From positions 434,001 to 498,000 of the forward strand of contig NZ_JADPQG010000003.1 in the NCBI RefSeq assembly GCF_015687175.1: a stretch of 64,000 nucleotides of DNA, in the 5' to 3' direction. The notes under the pieces were generated by a model. That model made no database searches, was not told the origin of the DNA, and saw nothing but the letters and a program-made list of their open reading frames with translations. Position 1 is the stretch's first letter; the number at the start of each line of letters is the position of its first letter. The position numbers and the translations under genes are program-made. Below, piece by piece: positions 7,318-16,030 of the stretch. This stretch comes from Reinekea sp. G2M2-21 (GTDB lineage: Bacteria; Pseudomonadota; Gammaproteobacteria; Pseudomonadales; Natronospirillaceae).

Positions 7318-10113
7318 ATGAATCTGTATTGGATTCCGCTACTAACGTTTATCGGGTGCTTTATCCCGCTGGCAACTGTCAAATGGGGACGCAGTCTCTG
7401 CACGGCAGCGACAGCTTTGTTTCCAGCACTGGCGCTGCTCATTGTGCTGCAGAATCTAGGTGCGGTCCTGCATGGCGAAGATATACGCTTTAGCCAGTCA
7501 TGGATTCCAGCCCTTGGTCTGGACATCAGCTTTCGGCTGGATGGCCTGTCATTGCTCTTTGCGTTGCTGATTCTGGGCATTGGTCTATTGGTTATTCTAT
7601 ACGCCCGCTATTACCTATCCGAAAAAGAACAAATGGGACGATTTTACGGCTACCTGATGCTGTTTATGACCGCGATGATCGGATTTGTCTTGTCCAACAA
7701 TTTATTACAGATGTGGTTTTTCTGGGAGCTGACCAGCATCAGCTCATTTCTGTTAATCAGTTATTGGCATCATCGCAGTGACGCCCGCAAGGGCGCGCGT
7801 ATGGCGCTCACCATTACTGGTGCTGGGGGTCTGGCGCTACTAGCCGGTATTGTCTTAATTGGGCAACTGCTCGGTTCCTACGATCTGGATGTCGTGCTGA
7901 ACAGCGGCGATGCGATCCGTGACGCTGACAACTACTTGGTCATCCTTGTTTTGGTATTGCTCGGGGCCTTCACCAAATCGGCACAGTTTCCGTTTTACTT
8001 CTGGTTGCCTCACGCTATGGCGGCACCGACGCCGGTCAGTGCGTACTTGCATTCAGCGACCATGGTAAAGGCTGGTATATTCCTAATGGCCCGGATGTTC
8101 CCGGTCTTGGCTGGTACCGAAAGCTGGTTCCTGATCGTCAGCATCACAGGCTTATTAACGTTGCTCATTGGTGCCTACATGGCATTGTTTAAGCACGACT
8201 TGAAGGGTTTACTGGCCTATTCGACCGTGAGTCATTTGGGTCTTATTACTCTGCTACTGGGCATCGGTACCGATCTGGCTGCTGTCGCCGCTGTGTTCCA
8301 CATTATCAATCACGCTACCTTTAAAGCGTCGCTGTTTATGGCCGCCGGAATTATCGATCACGAGACCGGCTCAAGGGATATGCGCCAATTGAACGGGCTG
8401 TGGAAATACATGCCACAAACGGCCACGCTGGCGATGGTCGCCGCGGCCGCTATGGCGGGTGTTCCGTTATTGAACGGATTCCTTTCCAAAGAAATGTTTT
8501 TTGCCGAAACACTGGATCAAAGTACGTTGGGTTCCATTTCCTGGATGATCCCCGTATTTGCCACCATTGGTGCCGCGTTCTCAGTAGCCTATTCGTTACG
8601 TTTCATTCACGACGTCTTCTTTAATGGTGAGCCGGTCGACTTACCGAAAACGCCCCACGAACCACCTAGGTACATGCGCGTGCCGGTCGAAATACTGGTT
8701 GGACTATGCTTGGTCGTCGGTATATTCCCGGAGCAAACCGTGGGCCATCTGCTGGCGGCGGCCTCAACGTCGGTTCTTGGCGGCTATTTGCCAGAATACC
8801 ATCTCTATATCTGGCACGGACTGAATCTACCGTTCATCATGAGTATTATCGCGATGGCCGGTGGCGCTGTTTTGTACCTGAATAGACAACGCCTGTTTCG
8901 CTTTCAAGCGCATTTCCCTGAGCGCAATGAAAGCCAGTTATTTGATACGTCCGTTAAAAAACTGCGCGATTTCATCCGTGTCTTTTTAGCCTGGTTTGAT
9001 AACGGCTCAACGCAGCGCTCTGTTTTCTGGCTGCTTTTTCTGGCCCTGGCTTTTACCTTGTTTCCATTAATGCAGTTAAATACCACTGCGGGGCACAGGC
9101 CACAGATTCCTGTGGATACTGTTATGTTAGCGGGTGCCACCTTACTCTGCGTTGCGTCTATCGCGACAGTGATCTGGCATCATTTGCGTCTGTTAGCGTT
9201 GTTGTTACTGTCAGTCGTTGGCATGATCGTTTCCATTGCGTTTGCCCTGTTCTCTGCACCAGACTTAGCACTGACTCAGTTGTCGGTTGAAGTCGTCACC
9301 ATTGTCTTGTTGCTGCTTGCGTTATATTTCCTACCGCAACGCATACGAAATTACTCCTCACCAAGCCGCATTGTGCGCGACCTGTCTTTGTCTGTGCTGA
9401 TCGGAGGAGTGGTGGGCACGATCACCTATGCATTAATGACTCGTCCGTTTGATACCATTTCGGGTTTTTTCACGGAAAATGCCAAGACCCTGGGTGGTGG
9501 CACCAACATTGTAAACGTCATTCTTGTCGACTTCCGGGGCTTCGATACCTTTGGTGAAATCACAGTACTTGGAATTGCTGCATTGGGTATTTATAAGCTG
9601 ATTGCGCGTATGCGCCTATTCCAACTGCACGCCGATACCAATGGCCTGCCCTGGACAGAGGACAAACACCCGATTATGTTTCAGATCATCTCACAAGCGT
9701 TGTTGCCTCTGGCGCTGATGGTTTCGGTGTACATTTTTTTACGCGGTCACAACTTACCGGGTGGCGGTTTCATTGCGGGCCTGATTACCTCGGTCGCGAT
9801 CATTCAGCAGTATATCGCACGGGGTTATGTCTGGTTGCAGGATCGCATCCGCATTAATTATCTCACCCTGATCGGTACCGGGCTCAGTATTGCCTTTCTG
9901 ACCGGCGTCGGGAGTTTTATCTGGCAGCAACCGTTCCTGAAAAGCTGGCACGATTATGTGCACATTCCGCTGATTGGCGAGATTGAACTAGCCAGTGCCA
10001 TGGCCTTTGACCTGGGTGTGTATCTCACCGTGGTCGGGGCGTCGATGTTAATTTTGGCGAACCTGGGCGGTTTGACCAGCAGTGAACGACTGCGCGTGGA
10101 GGATGATCAATAA
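7318..10113 (+). CDS. mrpA: Mrp Na+/H+ antiporter subunit A fused to subunit B (MrpAB/PhaAB)
   Basis: A 931-residue inner-membrane protein, the largest subunit of the multisubunit Na+(K+)/H+ antiporter. The first ~480 residues are a NuoL-like proton-channel domain with WFFWELTSISSF and the FPFYFWLPHAMAAPTPVSA region. The middle holds the MrpA-specific domain (VDFRGFDTFGEITVLGIAALG). The last ~145 residues (from about 787, MFQIISQALLPLAL) are a complete MnhB domain with RGHNLPGGGFIAGL. No separate mrpB follows, so this is a natural A-B fusion as in Pseudomonas and Rhizobium Pha systems. The ATG is preceded by a purine-rich SD. It is the first gene of the operon and ends 1 bp before mrpC. Confidence 0.95.
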   Translation: MNLYWIPLLTFIGCFIPLATVKWGRSLCTAATALFPALALLIVLQNLGAVLHGEDIRFSQSWIPALGLDISFRLDGLSLLFALLILGIGLLVILYARYYLSEKEQMGRFYGYLMLFMTAMIGFVLSNNLLQMWFFWELTSISSFLLISYWHHRSDARKGARMALTITGAGGLALLAGIVLIGQLLGSYDLDVVLNSGDAIRDADNYLVILVLVLLGAFTKSAQFPFYFWLPHAMAAPTPVSAYLHSATMVKAGIFLMARMFPVLAGTESWFLIVSITGLLTLLIGAYMALFKHDLKGLLAYSTVSHLGLITLLLGIGTDLAAVAAVFHIINHATFKASLFMAAGIIDHETGSRDMRQLNGLWKYMPQTATLAMVAAAAMAGVPLLNGFLSKEMFFAETLDQSTLGSISWMIPVFATIGAAFSVAYSLRFIHDVFFNGEPVDLPKTPHEPPRYMRVPVEILVGLCLVVGIFPEQTVGHLLAAASTSVLGGYLPEYHLYIWHGLNLPFIMSIIAMAGGAVLYLNRQRLFRFQAHFPERNESQLFDTSVKKLRDFIRVFLAWFDNGSTQRSVFWLLFLALAFTLFPLMQLNTTAGHRPQIPVDTVMLAGATLLCVASIATVIWHHLRLLALLLLSVVGMIVSIAFALFSAPDLALTQLSVEVVTIVLLLLALYFLPQRIRNYSSPSRIVRDLSLSVLIGGVVGTITYALMTRPFDTISGFFTENAKTLGGGTNIVNVILVDFRGFDTFGEITVLGIAALGIYKLIARMRLFQLHADTNGLPWTEDKHPIMFQIISQALLPLALMVSVYIFLRGHNLPGGGFIAGLITSVAIIQQYIARGYVWLQDRIRINYLTLIGTGLSIAFLTGVGSFIWQQPFLKSWHDYVHIPLIGEIELASAMAFDLGVYLTVVGASMLILANLGGLTSSERLRVEDDQ

Positions 10114-10114
10114 G

Positions 10115-10477
10115 ATGGAATTAATATTTGCATTGTGCGTCGGCATCTTAACTGCCTGCGGCGTTTACCTGACCTTACGTGGCAGCACATTTACGGTGGT
10201 CATTGGGCTGACTTTACTGTCTTATGCCGTGAATCTGTTTCTGTTTGCCAGTGGTCGCCTGGCATTAAATGCTGCCCCCATACTCAAGCAGGCAGAGCAA
10301 CACACGGACCCGCTGCCACAAGCTCTGGTACTTACCGCCATCGTCATTGGCTTCGCCATGACCGCCTTTGCTGTCATCCTCGCCATGCGTGCCCGAGCTG
10401 ACTTGGGTAACGATCACGTCGATGGGAATCCTCCGGAGTTGGAACAGACTCTGCAACATAAGGATAAGCGCTCATGA
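10115..10477 (+). CDS. mrpC: Mrp antiporter subunit C
   Basis: A 120-residue NuoK-like membrane subunit with three transmembrane helices, required for assembly of the Mrp antiporter. MELIFALCVGILTACGVYL starts the first helix. ADPLPQALVLTAIVIG-type sequence (here TDPLPQALVLTAIVIG) is the conserved MrpC signature with the acidic/Pro-Gln loop. The ATG at 10115 gives the usual MrpC N-terminus; an in-frame ATG at 10103 sits directly against the ggagg and is less likely. It overlaps mrpD by 4 bp (ATGA), indicating translational coupling. Confidence 0.93.
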   Translation: MELIFALCVGILTACGVYLTLRGSTFTVVIGLTLLSYAVNLFLFASGRLALNAAPILKQAEQHTDPLPQALVLTAIVIGFAMTAFAVILAMRARADLGNDHVDGNPPELEQTLQHKDKRS

Positions 10478-11997
10478 ACCACTTGACAATTGCGCCTATT
10501 CTTATTCCATCCATCACTGCCATCTTAATGTTGTTACCTCCGCTTGCCGAACGCATTGTGTTGCAGCGCTGGTTGGCCTGGGTCAGCTTTGTCCTTTTAT
10601 TGGCAGCGAGTACCGCATTGTTGCTACAGGTAGATCAGCAAACCCAAGTTTATTTGCTTGGAGGTTGGCAGCCACCCTTTGGCATTATGCTTTTGGCAGA
10701 CCGGCTCTCAGTAATGCTGGTGACCTTAACGGCGTTTTTGGCGTTGTGCGCTTGCTTGTATGGCTCTGCGCATGAAGAAACCACCGGTCGCTTTTTCTAT
10801 CCGTTGTTTATGTTTCAGGTCATGGGTATTAACGGCGCTTTCTTGACCGGCGATATTTTCAACTTGTTCGTCTTTTTTGAAGTCCTACTGATCGCAAGCT
10901 ATGCGCTGTTGGTGCACGGCGGAGGCAAGGAAAAAACCAAAGCCAGTTTCCACTACATAACGCTAAACCTACTTGGCTCTGCTTTTTTTCTGATTGCGCT
11001 GGGTACGCTGTACGGAACCGTCGGAACGCTTAACATGGCGGATCTGTCTGCCAAAGTGCCATTGTTAGCCGCAGAAACACAGGCGATTGCCAAAGCCGGT
11101 GCCTTACTGCTGCTGTTGGTGTTTGGTTTAAAGTCGGCAATGATGCCTTTGCAATTCTGGCTCACTAGAACCTACGCGGCTGCAGCAGCTCCAGTAGCCG
11201 CGCTTTTCGCTATTATGACCAAGGTCGGCCTGTATTCTATTTACCGGGTTTTCGGTGGAATTTTCGGCGACAGTGCCGGAGATCTGGCCAACATTGCGAC
11301 ACCATGGATATGGCCGCTCGCCATAGCCACGCTGGTTTTTGGGATGCTGGGGGCCATAGCGGCACCTTCGTTGCGCTTGTTGACCGCCAATATGGTGTTG
11401 ATCTCAGTCGGCACGCTGCTGCTCAGTTTTGTTATGAATGGCGGTCAATCACTCGCCGCAGGCCTCTACTACCTGATGCATTCAACGCTCGTAGCCGCGG
11501 CACTTTTTTTACTCGCGGATCAAATCCACGTTCAGCGCGGTCATGCCCAAGACCGCTTCGTGGTGTCTCGCCCTATGAAGCAGGCAGGTATTCTGGGCGC
11601 GTTTTACTTCACCGCCGCCATCGCGATCATTGGCTTGCCACCGCTGTCTGGTTTTGTCGGCAAGGCGTTACTTTTACAGGGCGTCACTGATTCCTCGGAG
11701 AGGATCTGGGTCTGGAGCAGCTTACTGATCAGCAGCCTGTTTGCGCTCATTGCCTTCAGCCGAGCTGGAACCTCGCTATTCTGGCACTTGTCGGGTAGCA
11801 AATCGGGCACTGAAGTCGCCAAACTAGCGCAATTGGTCGCCATTGCACTGCTGTTATTGGCGTCGCCGTTATTAACCCTCTTCGCTGGACCAGTCACATC
11901 CTTTACCGAACGAGCCGCACAGGATATTCGCCAGAGCACCGTACTCGTCCAACAGGTGATTGCAGAATCTGAGGAGTTAACTTATGACACCCACTAA
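10474..11997 (+). CDS. mrpD: Mrp antiporter subunit D
   Basis: A 507-residue NuoM/NuoN-like membrane subunit with about 14 helices that forms a second proton/ion pathway of the Mrp complex. Characteristic stretches are GDIFNLFVFFEVLLIASYALLV-like sequence around residue 125, with the essential Glu of the FFE motif, and MPLQFWLTRTYAAAAAPVAA with Lys and His/Thr positions typical of the proton_antipo_M domain. It overlaps mrpC by 4 bp and mrpE by 14 bp. Length and gene position match canonical MrpD. Confidence 0.94.
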   Translation: MNHLTIAPILIPSITAILMLLPPLAERIVLQRWLAWVSFVLLLAASTALLLQVDQQTQVYLLGGWQPPFGIMLLADRLSVMLVTLTAFLALCACLYGSAHEETTGRFFYPLFMFQVMGINGAFLTGDIFNLFVFFEVLLIASYALLVHGGGKEKTKASFHYITLNLLGSAFFLIALGTLYGTVGTLNMADLSAKVPLLAAETQAIAKAGALLLLLVFGLKSAMMPLQFWLTRTYAAAAAPVAALFAIMTKVGLYSIYRVFGGIFGDSAGDLANIATPWIWPLAIATLVFGMLGAIAAPSLRLLTANMVLISVGTLLLSFVMNGGQSLAAGLYYLMHSTLVAAALFLLADQIHVQRGHAQDRFVVSRPMKQAGILGAFYFTAAIAIIGLPPLSGFVGKALLLQGVTDSSERIWVWSSLLISSLFALIAFSRAGTSLFWHLSGSKSGTEVAKLAQLVAIALLLLASPLLTLFAGPVTSFTERAAQDIRQSTVLVQQVIAESEELTYDTH

Positions 11998-12484
11998 TCG
12001 CTCATGGATACCAAGCACATTTAACTTCGTACTGCTGTTTGTGGTTTGGTTACTTTTGACCAATAGCTTTACGATCGGCAACATTCTTTTAGCGACGTTT
12101 CTGGCTTGGGGCATTCCTTTTCTGATCAGTGGACTGCAATCGGAAACGTCTCGGGTCAAAAAACCACTTAAAGCGGCTCAGTATCTATTCATCTTGTTGT
12201 GGGACATCATAATCTCCAATGTTGTGGTTGCGCGCCAGGTGTTAGGCAACACCCACCATCTGCAGCCGGGCTTTCTAGCCATTCCTCTCGATCTGACCGA
12301 CCCGCTTCCCATAACCTTGTTAGCTAGTACCATCTCGCTGACGCCCGGTACCGTCAGTACCGAAGTGTCTGTCGACTTGAAAACGTTGTATGTCCACGCG
12401 TTGAATGTCGATGACGAGCAAATTCTGATCGCCAGCATTAAGCAGCGTTATGAATCGCGATTGAAGGAGATTTTCGGATGCTAG
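11984..12484 (+). CDS. mrpE: Mrp antiporter subunit E
   Basis: A 166-residue subunit with two or three N-terminal transmembrane helices and a soluble C-terminal domain. The signatures are LLWDIIISNVVVARQVL and TISLTPGTVSTEVS, the latter close to the family-wide SLTPGT motif. Its start lies inside the end of mrpD and has gaggag seven bases before the ATG. In Bacillus, MrpE is needed for full antiport activity and complex stability. It overlaps mrpF by 7 bp. Confidence 0.93.
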   Translation: MTPTNRSWIPSTFNFVLLFVVWLLLTNSFTIGNILLATFLAWGIPFLISGLQSETSRVKKPLKAAQYLFILLWDIIISNVVVARQVLGNTHHLQPGFLAIPLDLTDPLPITLLASTISLTPGTVSTEVSVDLKTLYVHALNVDDEQILIASIKQRYESRLKEIFGC

Positions 12485-12747
12485 AAAACACAGTCTTGGC
12501 GGTCAGTGCGGCCATCGGCGTATCGCTGCTTCTTAACCTCTGGCGCTTCATGAAAGGGCCACACATGCTGGACCGTATATTGGCACTCGACACCATGTAC
12601 ATTAACGCCATTGCACTCATCGTTTTGCTGGGTATCTACATGGGCTCACCGCTGTATTACGAAGGTGCGCTACTCATTGCAATGTTAGGCTTTGTCAGCA
12701 CATCGGCGGTATGCAAATTTATTTTGCGTGGCGACATCATCGAATAG
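12478..12747 (+). CDS. mrpF: Mrp antiporter subunit F
   Basis: An 89-residue protein with three transmembrane helices. The motif GPHMLDRILALDTMYINAIA matches the conserved MrpF loop with Asp and Arg residues, and ALLIAMLGFVSTSAVCKFI forms the last helix. The gene overlaps the end of mrpE by 7 bp, which implies translational coupling. It ends 11 bp before mrpG. Confidence 0.92.
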   Translation: MLENTVLAVSAAIGVSLLLNLWRFMKGPHMLDRILALDTMYINAIALIVLLGIYMGSPLYYEGALLIAMLGFVSTSAVCKFILRGDIIE

Positions 12748-12758
12748 GTCGGAATAAC

Positions 12759-13106
12759 ATGATAATTCTCGAATATTTAACGGTTATTTTTCTTTTAATT
12801 GGCGGTTTTTTTCTGCTGGTAGGGTCCATCGGTTTGTTCCGCTTACCGGATTTCTACATGCGACTGCATGCACCGACCAAAGCGTCTACCCTGGGGATAG
12901 GGTCCATTCTCGTGGCATCCATCATTTTTTACAGTTTCAAAGGAGATGGCGTCAGCATCAAAGAATTTCTCATTACCCTGTTTATGTTTTTAACGGCGCC
13001 CATTACCGCACACATGCTGTCGAAAGCTGCACTGCATGTACGTCAACCGCCGCGGCCAGACACTCTCAATATCGATCAGTTGGAAAACATCCGTGATCGA
13101 AAATAG
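12759..13106 (+). CDS. mrpG: Mrp antiporter subunit G
   Basis: A 115-residue protein with three transmembrane helices and a polar C-terminal tail; it is the last subunit of the Mrp antiporter. The conserved core GSIGLFRLPDFYMRLHAPTK is present, as is PITAHMLSKAA in the third helix. The ATG at 12759 is chosen over an upstream in-frame start at 12711 because it gives the normal MrpG N-terminus, does not run into mrpF, and has ggtcgga before it. The operon ends here: the next gene is on the other strand 57 bp away, and no clear intrinsic terminator was seen between them. Confidence 0.93.
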   Translation: MIILEYLTVIFLLIGGFFLLVGSIGLFRLPDFYMRLHAPTKASTLGIGSILVASIIFYSFKGDGVSIKEFLITLFMFLTAPITAHMLSKAALHVRQPPRPDTLNIDQLENIRDRK

Positions 13107-13163
13107 TCGAAACCACTGGTTAGAAAGACTATCGGGTGTTAACGGTCAGCAAGAACAATAAAA

Positions 13164-13676
13164 TTAGTGCCGGTAAACCAGATCCAGCGCTGCATGCCAG
13201 CGTTGCAGTTTTTTCTGGAATGGCATTGCAGCATAGGCAGGACTGGTCGATGGCAGGGTGAGAACGCTCACTTCTCCTTGCGTCGAAATCCCACTGAAGT
13301 GCTTGTTAAATTCCCGACCCGCAGTACCACCATTCAACAAGATCAACGCGACCTCCGGGTGTGACTGCAACCAGTCGGCAATTGGGTTCACCTGAATCGT
13401 TTGCGTTCTTATCTCACTGTCGAGGCTGCCTGGTCGCTCGCAACGCTGCAACACGTCCCACAGAGCTACCTGATGACGATTCAATTGAGCCAACCTCGTC
13501 TCGTAAGCCAACGTCGGATTAAATTGAAAATACGCACCCATGATCGGCCAGAAAGCATTGCGCGGATGCGCGTAATACTGAACGGCCTGCAATGAAGCCA
13601 CGCCGGGAATCGACCCTAACACCAGAACCCGTGCTCCGGACTTTGCTTCAGGCTCAAAGGATTGAATCAGCGACAC
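13164..13676 (-). CDS. DNA-deoxyinosine (hypoxanthine)-DNA glycosylase, UDG family 6
   Basis: A 170-residue member of the uracil-DNA glycosylase superfamily, HDG/family 6, which excises deaminated bases (hypoxanthine, possibly uracil) to start base-excision repair. Motif 1 is GSIPGVASLQAVQYYAHPRN followed by AFW, with the presumed catalytic Asn at residue 40. Motif 2 is LPSTSPAYA at 141-149. The ATG lies 2 bp after the stop of uvrD on the same strand, so the two repair genes are almost certainly one transcript. No signal peptide or extra domain is seen. Confidence 0.88.
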   Translation of the reverse strand: MSLIQSFEPEAKSGARVLVLGSIPGVASLQAVQYYAHPRNAFWPIMGAYFQFNPTLAYETRLAQLNRHQVALWDVLQRCERPGSLDSEIRTQTIQVNPIADWLQSHPEVALILLNGGTAGREFNKHFSGISTQGEVSVLTLPSTSPAYAAMPFQKKLQRWHAALDLVYRH

Positions 13677-13678
13677 TG

Positions 13679-15841
13679 TTACAACGCTTGAAGATTGGCG
13701 TATTGCAGCATAAGCGTGCGTTCTTTTCCATCATCAAAAGCCACCATGACCCGGGTCTGTGCACCGCCACCTTCTGCATTGACAATGACCCCTTCGCCAA
13801 ACATGGCATGTGACACTCGCTGACCTATGGCCAGCCCGGCATCTTCGACGGCGATCTGCTGCTGCATGCCAAAATCGACCGGTCGTGAAACAGTAGAGCG
13901 CAAACGTACTTCACTGACCAACTCCGCCGGAATTTCACGCACAAAGCGTGACAGCGTATTGAAGGTTTCGCTGCCATAAAGACGGCGGCTCTCCGCGTAC
14001 GTCAGGGTCAGTTCTTTCCGCGCCCGGGTAATGCCAACATAAGCCAGTCGCCGTTCTTCCTGCAGACCGCCAGGATCACCCATCGACATTTTGTGCGGAA
14101 ACAGATTTTCTTCAAGTCCGGCCAAAAACACATGATCAAACTCCAGGCCCTTGGCACTGTGCAAGGTCATGAGGTTTACACTGTCTTCAAATTCATCCGC
14201 CTGCGCATCGCCTGCATCCAGTGAGGCTTCGGAAATAAACTGCGCCAACAATTCAGCAGAGGTATCAAAATCCAGTTCGGTCGAAAAGCTTTGCGCCGCA
14301 CTGATCAACTCATTCAGGTTTTCGACCCGGGCCCGACCCTTCTCCCCTTTCTCTTTCTGGTGATATTCGATCATGCCGGAGGCATCGTTAACGAACTTAA
14401 CCATGTCGCCCAGATCATTCTGCTCCAGCACCGCCGCATCCATATCGGTGATCAATTGCATGAAGTTTTCTAACGCATTGGCCGCCCGCTTGGCTAAAAC
14501 CGTATTGGTCAATGCCATTTCCGCCGCCTGCCATAAGGAGCAACCCTGATCACGGGCCAACACCCGCAATGTTTCCAGAGTTTTATTGCCGATACCGCGC
14601 GGTGGCACATTCAGGATACGCTCCATCGAAGCATCGTCCTGCCGATTCAAAATCAATCGTAAATAAGCCACCGAATTGCGAATTTCCATTCGCTCATAAA
14701 AGCGGACGCCGCCATAAATGCGGTAAGGCACCTGCAAATGAATTAACGACTCTTCTAGCACGCGGGACTGGGCATTAGATCGATACAGTAACGCAATCTG
14801 TGTGGGATTGACGCCGGATTCTATTAACCGGTTCATTTCATCGGCGATATAACGGGCTTCGTCCTGCTCATTAAACCCCGCATACAGACGGATCGGATCA
14901 CCTTTTTCACCATCTGTCCATAAGTCCTTACCCAGTCGCCCCTGATTGTTCTGAATGACCGAATTGGCCGCTGCCAGAATGGTGGAGGTCGAGCGATAGT
15001 TCTGTTCCAACCGCACCACCTCAGCATTCTGGTATTCCAATTCAAAACTCTGGATGTTCTCGACTTTCGCGCCGCGCCAACCGTAAATGGACTGGTCATC
15101 ATCACCGACAATGGTCATGCTGAGCTTATCGCCAATCAACACTTTCAACCAAGCGTACTGAATGTCGTTGATGTCCTGGAATTCGTCTACCAGCACATGA
15201 GTAAAGCGCGACTGATAGTGCTCCAAAACGGAAACGTCGTTCAACCACAATTCGTGGGCGCGCAACAGCAATTCGCCAAAGTCAACCAAACCACTTTGCT
15301 GGCAGATTTCTTCATAACGGGTGTAGATTTCTTTAACCGTGTCCTGATACCAATCCCCGTGCGTCAGCACATACGCTGCCCGGCGACCTTCATCTTTCTG
15401 TCCATTAATAAACCACTGCACCTGTTTCGGCTGAATACGATCATCGAGAATGTTCATCTCTGCGATGATTCGTTTTACCAGCCGCAATTGGTCATCACTG
15501 TCCATCACCTGAAAATTTTGCGGTAATTTCGCCTGCTGCCAATGCGCTTTCAGTAACCGATGAGCCAAACCGTGAAAGGTGCCAATCCACAACCCATGAG
15601 ATGAAGTTTCCAGCAAAGTCTCAATCCGGCTTTTCATTTCTCGTGCCGCTTTGTTGGTAAAGGTGACCGCTAACACGCTGTAAGGCGAAGCCAGCCCAGC
15701 CGCAATCAGCCAGCCGATACGATGAGTCAACACTCGGGTTTTACCGGAACCTGCGCCGGCCAATACCAACAAATTCTGAGCATCACTGGTGACGGCTGCA
15801 CGTTGTTGAGGATTCAGGGTATCAAGTTGTAATGAGTTCAT
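13679..15841 (-). CDS. uvrD: DNA helicase II (UvrD)
   Basis: A 720-residue superfamily 1A 3'-5' helicase acting in nucleotide-excision and mismatch repair. Walker A is AGAGSGKT (residues 28-35). Walker B is LVDEFQDIN, motif III is GDDDQSIYGWRGA, motif IV contains LEQNYRS, and motif VI is YVGITRARKELTL. The C-terminus (VSHAMFGEGVI through FDDGKERTLML) is the Tudor-like domain that UvrD/PcrA use to bind RNA polymerase. Length matches the family (about 720). It is the upstream gene of a two-gene repair operon with the family-6 glycosylase. Confidence 0.96.
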   Translation of the reverse strand: MNSLQLDTLNPQQRAAVTSDAQNLLVLAGAGSGKTRVLTHRIGWLIAAGLASPYSVLAVTFTNKAAREMKSRIETLLETSSHGLWIGTFHGLAHRLLKAHWQQAKLPQNFQVMDSDDQLRLVKRIIAEMNILDDRIQPKQVQWFINGQKDEGRRAAYVLTHGDWYQDTVKEIYTRYEEICQQSGLVDFGELLLRAHELWLNDVSVLEHYQSRFTHVLVDEFQDINDIQYAWLKVLIGDKLSMTIVGDDDQSIYGWRGAKVENIQSFELEYQNAEVVRLEQNYRSTSTILAAANSVIQNNQGRLGKDLWTDGEKGDPIRLYAGFNEQDEARYIADEMNRLIESGVNPTQIALLYRSNAQSRVLEESLIHLQVPYRIYGGVRFYERMEIRNSVAYLRLILNRQDDASMERILNVPPRGIGNKTLETLRVLARDQGCSLWQAAEMALTNTVLAKRAANALENFMQLITDMDAAVLEQNDLGDMVKFVNDASGMIEYHQKEKGEKGRARVENLNELISAAQSFSTELDFDTSAELLAQFISEASLDAGDAQADEFEDSVNLMTLHSAKGLEFDHVFLAGLEENLFPHKMSMGDPGGLQEERRLAYVGITRARKELTLTYAESRRLYGSETFNTLSRFVREIPAELVSEVRLRSTVSRPVDFGMQQQIAVEDAGLAIGQRVSHAMFGEGVIVNAEGGGAQTRVMVAFDDGKERTLMLQYANLQAL

Positions 15842-16030
15842 GACGGGCTACTGTATATAAAAACAGGCAGAGTGTATCAGATGCGAGTATTTTTCACAGG
15901 GGGGCCTGGCCCGCCAATAAGCCCCATAACTCAAATAAATCGTGCAAATCAGTCACTAGAACACTGCTTTAAAGCGGTCTTTATGCGATCCTATGCCTAT
16001 ACTGAACTGAACCATAAAAAATAAGAATCT

